DNA from: an uncultured Anaerolineales bacterium
GTDB taxonomy: Bacteria; Chloroflexota; Anaerolineae; Anaerolineales; Villigracilaceae
Assembly (NCBI GenBank): GCA_937960595.1
Contig: CALGPL010000065.1
Location: 1 to 57,765 of the forward strand
Direction of reading: 5' to 3'
Length of the DNA stretch: 57,765 nucleotides
How positions within the stretch are numbered: position 1 is the stretch's first letter; the number at the start of each line of letters is the position of its first letter. This document shows positions 16,111 through 24,473 of the stretch, piece after piece. The notes under the pieces were generated by a model that saw only the letters and a list, made by a program, of their open reading frames with translations, was not told the DNA's origin and searched no databases. The translations under genes were made by a program, and so were the position numbers.

Positions 16111-16782
16111 TCAGCCGACCTGCTCGCCGCGCAGCACCTGACGGAAGATCGGACACTGATAGCGCAAATGAACCTGACAATTGGCAGGCACGTCGGCGTT
16201 TGGGGAGATGTTCAACCGGCGCAGCGTGCGCACCAAGTGACAGAGCGGCAGGCCCATCACGCTGGCATAACAGCCGCTCATCTCGGCCACCGGGCGAAAA
16301 GTCGGATGCTGAATGCCATAGGCGCCGGCTTTGTCGAGCGGATCGCCGCTCAGGATGTAGGCATTCATCTCCTCATCGGTGTAGGCCCGCATCGGGACGG
16401 CGGTGACGCACAAATCGGTCAAGAGGCGGCCGTCGGACATCCGCAGGACGGCCAGCCCGGTGTAAACCTGGTGAACGCGGCCGCGCAGACGCCGGAGCAT
16501 CTCGGCTGCCTCGGCCATATCGGCCGGTTTGCCCAGCAGGGCGCCGTCGAGGACGACGGCAGTATCGGCGGCGAGGATGGTCTGCTCCGGGTGGGCGCGC
16601 CCGGCGCACAGGCGCGCTTTGCTCTCCGCCAGCCGCAGGACGTAATCGCCCGGCGCCTCGCCAGGCAAGGGAGTCTCATCCGCTTCGACAGGCTGGGGGT
16701 GGAACATCCAGTTGCCGAGCGCCAGCAGTTCCCAGCGGCGGGGAGAAGCAGAGGCCAGGATCAGCACGGGTTTGCCGGTCAC
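16111..16782 (-). CDS. maf: Maf-like nucleoside triphosphate pyrophosphatase
   Basis: Hydrolyses non-canonical or excess nucleoside triphosphates to monophosphates. The family start ILASASPRRWELL is present, then EADET, AADTAVVLDG with the catalytic Asp, and the late DKAGAYGIQ motif. It is about 20-30 residues longer than usual at the C terminus, where two cysteines (CQVHLRYQC) occur. The tail is of unknown role. It is the first gene of the minus-strand operon ending in holB, and diverges from xpt. Confidence 0.93.
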   Translation of the reverse strand: MTGKPVLILASASPRRWELLALGNWMFHPQPVEADETPLPGEAPGDYVLRLAESKARLCAGRAHPEQTILAADTAVVLDGALLGKPADMAEAAEMLRRLRGRVHQVYTGLAVLRMSDGRLLTDLCVTAVPMRAYTDEEMNAYILSGDPLDKAGAYGIQHPTFRPVAEMSGCYASVMGLPLCHLVRTLRRLNISPNADVPANCQVHLRYQCPIFRQVLRGEQVG

Positions 16783-16875
16783 GGCGTGATTCTAACATAC
16801 CTCTGGCGGGTTCTTTCGGGCCGTTGTAAAATGCGCCTGTCTGGATATTTCACAATCTGCAGTCGGGAGGAAGAA

Positions 16876-17451
16876 TTGAAAGAATTAGTCGAACGCATCC
16901 GCCAGGAGGGAAAGAATCTCGGCAATGGAATCCTCAAGGTGGATAGTTTCGTCAACCACCAGGTGGACCCGGCGTTGATGAACCGCTGCGGCCAGGAACT
17001 GGCCCGCCGCTTCGCGCACGTCGGCGCGACCAAGGTGCTGACCGCCGAGATTTCGGGCATCGCGCCCGCCTTGCTGACCGCTTTGCCGCTCGGCCTGCCG
17101 GTTGTCTATGCCCGCAAGACCAAGCCCATCACCATGCCCAATCAAGTCTACCTGACCCTGGCACCCTCGCACACCAAGGGCCGCATGATCGAACTGATCA
17201 TCTCGCCCGAGCATCTGCGCGAAGGCGACCGCGTCTTGATCATTGACGACTTCCTGGCCACCGGCGCGACCATCCTGGGCCTGGTGCGCCTGGCCCAGAC
17301 GGCCGGGGCGGTTATCGTCGGCATCGGCACGTTGATCGAGAAAACCTTCGAGGGCGGGCGCGATCTGCTGGCAACGGTCGGCGTGCCGATCGAGTCGCTG
17401 GCCGTCATCACCTCGATGGAGGCCGGCCAAATCGTCTTCGCCGAAGCCTGA
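16876..17451 (+). CDS. xpt: Xanthine phosphoribosyltransferase
   Basis: Converts xanthine and PRPP to XMP, which GuaA downstream turns into GMP. VDSFVNHQVDP, EISGIAPA and VVYARK match Xpt closely, and the PRPP loop is VLIIDDFLATGAT. Length 191 equals the family norm. I chose TTG 16876 because GGGAGG lies at ideal spacing and the product aligns with B. subtilis Xpt from its first residues. An in-frame ATG at 16831 lacks a ribosome site. No purine riboswitch was recognised upstream. Confidence 0.94.
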   Translation: MKELVERIRQEGKNLGNGILKVDSFVNHQVDPALMNRCGQELARRFAHVGATKVLTAEISGIAPALLTALPLGLPVVYARKTKPITMPNQVYLTLAPSHTKGRMIELIISPEHLREGDRVLIIDDFLATGATILGLVRLAQTAGAVIVGIGTLIEKTFEGGRDLLATVGVPIESLAVITSMEAGQIVFAEA

Positions 17452-17480
17452 CCGCTGACCGCTGACCACTGAACACTGAT
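17448..17480. repeat. Short tandem-like repeat at the xpt-guaA junction
   Basis: Units of the type CTGACCGCTGACCGCTGACC followed by ACTGAACACTG fill the whole gap, overlap the xpt stop and run to the guaA start. It leaves guaA without a recognisable ribosome site. Confidence 0.7.
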
Positions 17481-19020
17481 GACCGACTCCATCGCCGTCC
17501 TCGACTTCGGCTCGCAATACGCCCAACTCATCGCCCGGCGGGTGCGCGAGGCCCACGTCTATTGCGAACTCTTCCCCTGGGACGCGCCTGCCGAGACGGT
17601 GCTGGCCCTGCAGCCGCGCGGCTTCATCCTCTCCGGCGGGCCGGCCTCGGTCTACGCCGAGGGCGCGCCGACCCTGCCCGGCTACGTCCTCGACTCCGGC
17701 CTGCCCGTGCTGGGCATCTGCTACGGCATGCAGTTGCTCACCCACACGCTGGGGGGAAAAGTTAACCCTTCTCAAGAGCGGGAATACGGCTCGGCGATCG
17801 TCGAGACACTGCTCTCCAATCCTCTGCTCTCTGCTCTCTCCTTTCCCGTCTGGATGTCGCACGGCGACCGGATTACCGAACTTCCACCGGGGTTCACGGC
17901 TTTAGCGCGCTCGGCCAACAGCCCCTACGCGGCAATGGGCGATTTTGCGCGCCACTACTACGGCCTGCAATTCCACCCCGAAGTGAAGCATACCGAGGGC
18001 GGGGCCGAGATTCTGCGCCGCTTCGCGGTCGAGGTCTGCGGCTGCGCCCCAGACTGGACGCCGGAATCGATTATCGAGGCGAGCGTCGCCCGCGTACGCG
18101 AACAGGTGGGCGGGGAACGCGTCCTGGCGGCGGTCAGCGGCGGGGTGGATTCTTCGGTCGCCGCGGCGCTCGTCCACCGCGCCGTCGGCGACCAACTGGT
18201 GGCCGTCTTCGTGGACACCGGCCTGCTGCGCCAGGGCGAGCCGGAGCAGGTGGTGCGGACGTTCCGCCAGGAGATGGGCGCCGAACTGGTGGCCGTGGAC
18301 GCGGCCGAGGAATTTTTCGCCGCCCTGGCCGGGGTGACCGACCCGGAGCAGAAGCGCAAAATCGTCGGCGAGAAGTTCATCCGCATCTTCGAGCGCGAAG
18401 CCCGGCGGCTCGGCGCGCCGAAGTTCCTCGTCCAGGGGACGATTTACCCGGACGTGGTCGAGTCGGCCGCGCCCGAGCGCAACAAAGCGGCCAAAATCAA
18501 GTCGCATCACAACGTGGGCGGATTACCGCCCGATATGGAGTTCACCCTGGTCGAGCCGCTGCGCTACCTGTTCAAGGACGAGGTGCGGGCGGTGGGCGAA
18601 GCCCTGGGGCTGCCCGAAAGCATGGTCTGGCGGCAGCCGTTCCCGGGTCCGGGCCTGACCGTGCGCGTCCTGGGCGAGGCGACGCCCGAACGCGTCGCCC
18701 GTTTGCGCGCCGCCGATGCCATCTTCACCGAGGAATTGTCACGCGCCGGTCTGCTCGGCAAAGGGGCCGGCACCAGTCAGGCCTTCGCGGCCCTCTTGCC
18801 GGTGCGTTCGGTGGGCGTGATGGGCGACGAGCGCACGTACCAGGAGACCTGCGTCCTGCGGGCGGTGGTGACCGAGGATTTTATGACCGCCGACTGGGCG
18901 CGCCTGCCCTACGACCTGCTGGCGCGGGCCGCCAACAGAATTGTCAACGAAGTACACGGAATCAACCGCGTGGTGTATGATGTTACCAGCAAGCCGCCCG
19001 CCACCATCGAGTGGGAGTGA
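17479..19020 (+). CDS. guaA: GMP synthase (glutamine-hydrolysing)
   Basis: Aminates XMP to GMP with glutamine and ATP. The N-terminal glutaminase has the triad C81 (GICYGMQ), H166 and E168 (FHPEV). The ATP pyrophosphatase loop is SGGVDSS at 220-226. The C-terminal dimerisation domain ends in the family-typical IEWE. Length 513. Around 17809-17847 a CT-rich repeat-like stretch encodes [12 protein letters not shown] in a variable loop of the glutaminase, apparently without breaking the frame. It works directly downstream of Xpt. Confidence 0.97.
   Translation: MTDSIAVLDFGSQYAQLIARRVREAHVYCELFPWDAPAETVLALQPRGFILSGGPASVYAEGAPTLPGYVLDSGLPVLGICYGMQLLTHTLGGKVNPSQEREYGSAIVETLLSNPLLSALSFPVWMSHGDRITELPPGFTALARSANSPYAAMGDFARHYYGLQFHPEVKHTEGGAEILRRFAVEVCGCAPDWTPESIIEASVARVREQVGGERVLAAVSGGVDSSVAAALVHRAVGDQLVAVFVDTGLLRQGEPEQVVRTFRQEMGAELVAVDAAEEFFAALAGVTDPEQKRKIVGEKFIRIFEREARRLGAPKFLVQGTIYPDVVESAAPERNKAAKIKSHHNVGGLPPDMEFTLVEPLRYLFKDEVRAVGEALGLPESMVWRQPFPGPGLTVRVLGEATPERVARLRAADAIFTEELSRAGLLGKGAGTSQAFAALLPVRSVGVMGDERTYQETCVLRAVVTEDFMTADWARLPYDLLARAANRIVNEVHGINRVVYDVTSKPPATIEWE
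17809..17847. repeat. CT-rich repeat-like stretch inside guaA
   Basis: CTGCTCT-type units repeat four times within the coding frame, in a loop between conserved blocks. They differ in composition from flanking codons, which are GC-rich at third positions. Confidence 0.5.
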
Positions 19021-19056
19021 GACAATTTACGATTTGCGATTGACGATTTGGAGATT
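19021..19056. repeat. Short AT-richer repeat between guaA and the next gene
   Basis: Near-tandem units of ATTTACGATTTGCG and ATTGACGATTTGGAG lie directly after the guaA stop. The last unit supplies the GGAG ribosome site of the following gene. Confidence 0.6.
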
Positions 19057-19061
19057 AAGCC

Positions 19062-19487
19062 ATGACCAACGAGATTCGGCCAGTTCTCCCTGCAATCCCA
19101 GAACCCCGCCGCCCGGTGCCGCCCGCGCCGATCCATCCTCTCGCCGCGCTGGCGACCATCGTGCTGGACAACGTCTTTGGCGTGTTCGAGATCCTCGACC
19201 CGCTCGCCCTCGTCTTGACCAGCGCGGCTGTCGGCGCGGTGGGGTTCCTGACCACCCTCTTCGTCCAGCGTCATCTCGCCAGGGACGAGTGGGGGGCGGC
19301 AACGGCCAAAGGATTGGTGATGGGCGTGCTGGCCGGCGTCCCCTTCCAGGTCAGCGGGACGGCGGTCGGCGTGCCGCTCCTGGTCTGGGCCGGCCTGCAC
19401 CGCTGGGTGCAACTGCCGCCCCTGACGAGCAAACCGGAACTCCCGCCCGCCCAGGACGACGAAATCATCGACGTGGAACCGCAGTAG
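19062..19487 (+). CDS. Small membrane protein of unknown function
   Basis: 141 residues with a Pro-rich N terminus (IPEPRRPVPPAP), two or three hydrophobic segments (about 27-47, 48-68 and 83-112) and an acidic tail (DDEIIDVEP). One amphipathic stretch (RHLARDEWGAATAKG) separates the helices. The ATG at 19062 follows GGAG. It is downstream of guaA on the same strand, with an interspersed repeat in the gap. No family recognised. Confidence 0.78.
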   Translation: MTNEIRPVLPAIPEPRRPVPPAPIHPLAALATIVLDNVFGVFEILDPLALVLTSAAVGAVGFLTTLFVQRHLARDEWGAATAKGLVMGVLAGVPFQVSGTAVGVPLLVWAGLHRWVQLPPLTSKPELPPAQDDEIIDVEPQ

Positions 19488-19519
19488 GCGCGCCCTGGAA
19501 GACTTTTGCCGAGCGAGGG

Positions 19520-19525
19520 TATAAT
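19520..19525 (+). promoter_or_regulatory. -10 element (TATAAT) before the FHA protein gene
   Basis: A perfect TATAAT 15 bases before the ATG at 19540. No consensus -35 is visible at 16-18 bases. The transcript would have a very short leader. Confidence 0.4.
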
Positions 19526-19539
19526 GCCTGTAGGGCAGA

Positions 19540-21390
19540 ATGCGTAGAATTCTCGTCGTTCTCCTGATCATGGCGCTGGCAGGGGAGGCCTTCTCACCCG
19601 TGCGGGCCCAAGGGGCGGCGCTGGTAGAGGTGGCCTCGCTATCGGCCGCCGCTTTCCCAACCGTCAGTGTGGACTTTCGAATCTATGACGCAGCTGGCCG
19701 CGCCGTCCGCGGCCTGGAGGCGGCCGACGTTCGCGCCGTGGAGGACGGCGCGCTGCGACCCGCCGACGACTTGACCGAACTCCAGCCCGGCGTCCAGTTC
19801 GTGGTGGCGCTCAATCCAGGCCCGGGCACGGCGACCCGCGATCAGCGCGGCGTCTCGCGCCAGGACCTCATTCTCGAGGCACTGACCGGCTGGGCCGCCA
19901 ACCTGCCCGCGGAGAATCCCGACGACTTGAGTTTCCTGACCACCGACGGCGTGAACGCCCTCCACCGCGGGCGCGACGAATTCCGCCAGGCCCTGAGCGC
20001 CTACACGACCGACCCGCGCACCGTCGTCCCTTCGCTGAACGTGCTCGGGCGCGCCCTCGAAGTGGCCGCCGAGTCGACGCCCCGCCCGAACATGAAGCGG
20101 GTACTTCTATTCATTACCTCTCTCCCCCAGCCTGAGGAAATTCCTGTCCTCGAGAATCTGACCACCCGCGCCCGCGATCTGGGCATTGATGTGAACGTCT
20201 GGATCGTGGCCTCGCGCGACTACTTCACCACCAGCGCAGCCACCGCTTTGAAGGACCTGGCCATCCGCACCGGCGGCCAATACGCGACCTTCTCCGGCCA
20301 GGAGACCCTGCCGGAGGTCGAGAACTACCTCTTGCCCTATCGCACCTTGTATCGTTTGACCTACACCTCGGCCGTCAACGTCTCCGGTGCGCACGAACTG
20401 GCCGTTCAAGTGGGGCTGGCCGGCGAAACGGTCACCTCGCCCGCCCAGACATTCACGGTCGAGGTGCAGCCGCCGAACCCGATCCTGGTCCTGCCGCCCG
20501 AGCAGATCACCCGCCAGTTGCCCGACCCGCTCGATAATGACCTGAGCGCCCTGCAGCCAGCCGAGCAGGCCCTCCAGATCATCATCGAATTCCCGGACGG
20601 TCATCCGCGCCCGCTGGTGCGCACGGCGCTCTATGTGGATGGCGTCCTGGCCGACGAGAACACGGCCGAACCCTTCGATGTCTTTGTCTGGGATCTGCGC
20701 GGCTATACCAGAGGCGGCGAACACCTCCTGACGGTCGAAGCGGTCGATTCGCTGGGCTTGAGTCGAACGAGCATGGGCATTCCGGTGCGCGTCTCGGTCG
20801 TCCAGCCGCGCAGCGGGGTGTGGATTTTCCTGGCGCGTCACATCGTCTGGGTGGTGAGTCTGGCAACCCTGCTGGCCGGCCTGGGGCTGAGTCTGGTTCT
20901 CATCCTGAGCGGACGCCGCCGACGGGCCGCCGCCCGCCAAAAGCGCACTGCTCCATTGGACCCCCTCACCCAGCCGATTCCGCGCCTGGAGGCGGGGCGG
21001 GCAGCCTCCTTTGGCCGATCCCGCCGCGTTCAGCCCGCCGCCTACCTGGTGCGCCTGCGCCCCGATGGCCAGCCCGTCACCGCCCCGCCCATCCCAATCA
21101 CCGAGCGCGAACTGACCTTCGGCACCGACCCCACCCGCGCCAGTCGCCTGCTTGATGACCCTTCCGTGTCGCCGCTGCACGCCACTCTATGGCGTGATGA
21201 GTCTGGCGAGTTCTACCTGCGGGACGAGAAATCGGTAGCCGGCACCTGGGTCAATTACGAGCCGCTGGGCAGCCAAACGTGCCGCCTGCGCCACGGCGAC
21301 ATCCTGCACATCGGCCAGGTCTCTTACCGTTTCCTGTTGAACAAACCGCCTGAGCGGCCGGCGCCGCGCCTGATTCGCCCACCGTCATGA
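19540..21390 (+). CDS. Transmembrane protein with degenerate VWA-like outer domain and cytoplasmic FHA domain
   Basis: A signal peptide (about 1-23) leads into an outer region resembling a von Willebrand A fold (about 60-270), but the MIDAS DxSxS is replaced by ALNPGPG, so metal binding is doubtful. A beta-rich stretch and one membrane helix (about 430-455) follow. After a basic linker, residues about 510-605 form an FHA domain with SPLHA and SVAGTWVN, the phosphothreonine-binding core. It should carry a signal across the membrane to phosphorylated partners. The stop overlaps the PP2C start by four bases, so the two products probably work together. Confidence 0.85.
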   Translation: MRRILVVLLIMALAGEAFSPVRAQGAALVEVASLSAAAFPTVSVDFRIYDAAGRAVRGLEAADVRAVEDGALRPADDLTELQPGVQFVVALNPGPGTATRDQRGVSRQDLILEALTGWAANLPAENPDDLSFLTTDGVNALHRGRDEFRQALSAYTTDPRTVVPSLNVLGRALEVAAESTPRPNMKRVLLFITSLPQPEEIPVLENLTTRARDLGIDVNVWIVASRDYFTTSAATALKDLAIRTGGQYATFSGQETLPEVENYLLPYRTLYRLTYTSAVNVSGAHELAVQVGLAGETVTSPAQTFTVEVQPPNPILVLPPEQITRQLPDPLDNDLSALQPAEQALQIIIEFPDGHPRPLVRTALYVDGVLADENTAEPFDVFVWDLRGYTRGGEHLLTVEAVDSLGLSRTSMGIPVRVSVVQPRSGVWIFLARHIVWVVSLATLLAGLGLSLVLILSGRRRRAAARQKRTAPLDPLTQPIPRLEAGRAASFGRSRRVQPAAYLVRLRPDGQPVTAPPIPITERELTFGTDPTRASRLLDDPSVSPLHATLWRDESGEFYLRDEKSVAGTWVNYEPLGSQTCRLRHGDILHIGQVSYRFLLNKPPERPAPRLIRPPS

Positions 21391-22319
21391 TTCGCGTCGC
21401 GGAGACCCCCCTCAGCGTCACTGCGCTGACTCACCCCGGTATGTCGGGCAAGCAGAACGAAGACCGGTTTGCCGTCTCGGCCTATCGGCTGGGGCGGCGC
21501 GACTCGACCCCGTCTCTCTTTGCCGTCGTCTCGGATGGAATCGGCGGTCACCGCGCCGGCGAGGTGGCGGCCGAGATCGCCGTCGAAGTGCTCAGCCAGG
21601 TGATCGCCAACAGCAACGGGCGCGCCCCGCTGGCGACTCTCAAACAGGCCATCCAGGCAGCCAGCCAGGCGATTTCCAATCAGGCCCGCGACGATACCCA
21701 GCGCTTAGGGATGGGGACGACCTGCGCCTGTGTGTGGATCATTGCCAACCGGCTCTACATCGCCGCGGTAGGCGATTCGCGGATCTACCTCCTGCGAGGC
21801 AAAGCGCTGCAACAGTTGACCACCGACCACACCTGGATTCAGGAGGCAGTCGAACGCGGCCTGCTCGACCCGCAAGATGCCCGCCGCCACCCCAACATGC
21901 ACGTCATCCGCCGCTACCTCGGCTCGACCCTGCCGCCCTCGCCCGATCTGCGTCTGCGCCTGCATCCCGATGACACCGATGACCAGGCGGAGGCCAATCA
22001 GGGCGCCCCGATTGAGACGGGCGACATTGTGCTCCTCTGTACCGACGGCCTGACCGATCTGGTGAGCGACGAGGAGATTCAATCCACTCTTTCTACCCAC
22101 GAACCCGCCGAAGCGGCTCAGGCTCTGATCGACCTGGCTTGTGAACGCGGCGGCCACGATAACATCACCGTGGTGCTGATCGCCGTCCCGCCGAATTACC
22201 GCTCACCGAAACTCGAACCGCGCCTGCGCTTGTGGCTGACCGGCGCGGCGATGGGGGCCATCCTCCTGCTGGTGATTCTCATCCTTACGTTTTGGGCGCT
22301 CCTGCAGGCACTGCCCTGA
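21387..22319 (+). CDS. PP2C-family Ser/Thr protein phosphatase, membrane-tethered
   Basis: Removes phosphates from Ser/Thr residues with two metal ions. The motifs are NEDRF (first metal Asp), SDGIGGHRAGE, GMGTTC, VGDSRIYLLR, CTDGLTDLV and GGHDNITVVL. A hydrophobic segment near residues 285-308 ends the protein and probably anchors it. It overlaps the FHA gene by ATGA. Together with the Hanks-type kinase at 2181-4250 this gives kinase, phosphatase and phospho-reader in one region, though the kinase is 17 kb away. Confidence 0.94.
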   Translation: MIRVAETPLSVTALTHPGMSGKQNEDRFAVSAYRLGRRDSTPSLFAVVSDGIGGHRAGEVAAEIAVEVLSQVIANSNGRAPLATLKQAIQAASQAISNQARDDTQRLGMGTTCACVWIIANRLYIAAVGDSRIYLLRGKALQQLTTDHTWIQEAVERGLLDPQDARRHPNMHVIRRYLGSTLPPSPDLRLRLHPDDTDDQAEANQGAPIETGDIVLLCTDGLTDLVSDEEIQSTLSTHEPAEAAQALIDLACERGGHDNITVVLIAVPPNYRSPKLEPRLRLWLTGAAMGAILLLVILILTFWALLQALP

Positions 22320-22394
22320 GAGCGTGTTCGAAAATTCGCAATCCACCCCAGACGGACACAGAAAAAAAGATTTGGGCGACGTATCCGGAAAGAT

Positions 22395-22916
22395 TCAACG
22401 CGCCGCGGCGTCGTGATCGGCAAAGTCGGGCCGCCAGGGGCCGCATTCGCCGATGAAAGGCTGCATCAGCGCTTGCTCGGCCTGCACCAGGTGCATCAGG
22501 TCATGAGCGGCCCATTCGTTGAGCATCTCGGCCAGACTCACCTCCCCCAGTTCGGCGTGACGGGCGGTGCGGTTCAGATCGTCGGGCGTCAGGCGGGCAA
22601 TCAGCGTCAGGCTGGCCGTGCGGGCGCGGACGAATTCGGCCGCCAGTTCGAGCGGCGCGGTCCCCGGCTCCCAGCGCCGTCCCTGCTGCGATGGATCGAA
22701 GGCCGGGAAATCCTGCCCGTTCAAGATGGATTTGAGGCGGATGGGAAAGACCCACTGCTCGGTGTCGAGCAGATGCTGGAGGCAATCGAGCGCCGACCAT
22801 GCGTCGGGGGTGGGGCGGCGGGAGAGCAGAGCCAGCGGCAGGCTGTCGGTCAGACTCAACCAGTGGGCAGCAGTCAGGGAGAGAACCGCCTGGGTGTGGG
22901 AAATCAAGTCTTCCAT
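22395..22916 (-). CDS. DinB-family four-helix protein
   Basis: 173 residues with the DinB/YfiT-type helical pattern and three spaced histidines expected to bind a metal (DCLQHLLD near residue 47, then HDLMH near 139-143). Family members include thiol-dependent transferases and many unassigned proteins, so the reaction is unknown. It lies 10 bases after the MOCOS-like aminotransferase gene and may be co-transcribed with it. Confidence 0.85.
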   Translation of the reverse strand: MEDLISHTQAVLSLTAAHWLSLTDSLPLALLSRRPTPDAWSALDCLQHLLDTEQWVFPIRLKSILNGQDFPAFDPSQQGRRWEPGTAPLELAAEFVRARTASLTLIARLTPDDLNRTARHAELGEVSLAEMLNEWAAHDLMHLVQAEQALMQPFIGECGPWRPDFADHDAAAR

Positions 22917-22926
22917 AGGATGCCTT

Positions 22927-24321
22927 TCAATTCAGCAATTCGCCGGCGAAGGCCAGCAGGCGCTGGATATCCTCAAAATTGCTGACCAGGCCAATCGAGA
23001 TACGCACCGCGCCGGAGGCCTTGTCGTCGATGCACATACGGAAATCATCGTAAGTCAGGCGCTGGTCACGGCCCGGCTGAGAAAAACAGGCGGCCAGTTC
23101 CATCTTGGAGATTTGGAGGGCCATTTCGCCTGCGCCGGGGTTGCAGAAGCAGCCGGTGCGCAGGGAGATGTTGTGTTCATTGGCAGCCTGTTCGACCAGG
23201 CGGATGTCGATCGGTTTTTCGTCGCGGTCGAAGAAGTTGACCGTCACCGCCCCGCCGCGCTGCTGGGTGGTCAGCGGCCCGTAGACGCGCACCAGCGGCT
23301 TGCCGTTGGGGTGCTTCATGGCCGAGAGATTGTCAAGCAGCCAGCCGGTCAGGGTGCGGACGCGCTCGTGGATCAAATCGATGCCGATGGATTCCAAATG
23401 CTTCAGCCCGATCTCGACCGCCGGAATGTTCAGATAGTCCAGCGTGCCGTCCTCGAAGCCGGCCGGGCCTTCGGCGAGGTAATATTTGTCGCCCTGAACC
23501 GAGGCGACGGTGATCGTCCCGCCTGCAAACCAGGGGCGGCGCAGTTTGCCCAGCACGGCGCGGCGGGCAATCAGCGCGCCGACGCCGGTCGGGTAGCCGA
23601 ACATCTTATAGAAAGAGAGCGGAACGAAGTCGGGTTTCCACTTCGAGAGATCGAGGCGGTTGGTCGGGACGAAGGCAGCCGCGTCGAGCAGCACGTCCCA
23701 GCCTTTGGCGTGGGCTTTTTCGATCCATTCCAGCGAATGCTGGACCGAGGAGAAATTCGATTGCGCCGGATAGGCGAACAGGTTGGCGCAGCCGTTTGCC
23801 CCCTCTTCGAGATACGTCTCGAGCATCGCCTCGTCGACGCGCAGATCGGGCAGCATGAGCGGAATGTAGGTCACGTCCGCGCCTTTGGCGTGGGCAAACT
23901 CGCGGATGCCGTTGACCGAGTTGTGGTTGTCGAAGGTCAGCAGATAGTGGCAGCCCTTCCCAAACGGATAGGCTTCGCCGACCAGTTTGAGCGCCCCGCT
24001 GGCGTTGGGAGTGAAGATCACCACATACTCTTCGGGTGATGCGTTGAAGTAATTCAGCACAGATTGGCGGGCGCTTTCCACCAGGCGCGTGGCCACCATC
24101 GAGGTCGGATTGGATGAGTGCGGATTGCCGAAAACGTTGCGCAACAACAAGTCCTGATGCTTGCGCACCTGGGAGGCGGCATACAGGCCGCCGCCGGTGT
24201 AGTCCAGATAGACGTGACCCATTTCGTCCAACCGCCCATATTCGCGCTGACGTAATTCATCAATATCATGGGTCCGGTCGTAGGTCGGATATTTGGTGAC
24301 GAATTCAGCATAGGTTGACAT
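22927..24321 (-). CDS. Class V aminotransferase resembling the molybdenum cofactor sulfurase N-terminal domain
   Basis: PLP enzyme with the Schiff-base lysine in SFYKMFGYPTGVG and a late RTGCFCNPGAGEM motif. In MOCOS/ABA3-type proteins the equivalent cysteine carries the persulfide. The start pattern YLDYTGGGLY and the FGNPHSSNPTS segment also match that group. The C-terminal MOSC domain of the eukaryotic enzyme is absent. It may be a persulfide donor, but the acceptor is unknown. A sulfite-oxidase-like molybdoenzyme lies 14 kb away, a class that does not normally need sulfuration. Length 464. Confidence 0.88.
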   Translation of the reverse strand: MSTYAEFVTKYPTYDRTHDIDELRQREYGRLDEMGHVYLDYTGGGLYAASQVRKHQDLLLRNVFGNPHSSNPTSMVATRLVESARQSVLNYFNASPEEYVVIFTPNASGALKLVGEAYPFGKGCHYLLTFDNHNSVNGIREFAHAKGADVTYIPLMLPDLRVDEAMLETYLEEGANGCANLFAYPAQSNFSSVQHSLEWIEKAHAKGWDVLLDAAAFVPTNRLDLSKWKPDFVPLSFYKMFGYPTGVGALIARRAVLGKLRRPWFAGGTITVASVQGDKYYLAEGPAGFEDGTLDYLNIPAVEIGLKHLESIGIDLIHERVRTLTGWLLDNLSAMKHPNGKPLVRVYGPLTTQQRGGAVTVNFFDRDEKPIDIRLVEQAANEHNISLRTGCFCNPGAGEMALQISKMELAACFSQPGRDQRLTYDDFRMCIDDKASGAVRISIGLVSNFEDIQRLLAFAGELLN

Positions 24322-24442
24322 ATTGCTCTCCTCGCTCTAATTGTAGCATTATAGAGACGATTTTAATGCAAGCCCAGGGTTTAGACTTCGGTGCGATCAT
24401 TGTCTTTTCATTAACTTTTCTACCCTAGCCGGCGCTCGAAAC

Positions 24443-24473
24443 GAGGAGGAGCCGGCCCCGCCTGCTCCTCCTC
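24443..24473 (-). terminator. Probable terminator of the acetyltransferase operon
   Basis: GAGGAGGAGC (24443-24452) pairs with GCTCCTCCTC (24464-24473) just after the stop codon. The T content downstream on the minus strand is weak. Confidence 0.5.

Noticed and set aside
15841-16875. Long N-terminal extension in front of xpt
   Set aside because: It covers maf and the divergent gap; the family-length Xpt starts at TTG 16876 with a good ribosome site.
16790-16875. Purine riboswitch before xpt
   Set aside because: The 86-base leader lacks the three-way junction and conserved loop sequences of the purine aptamer.
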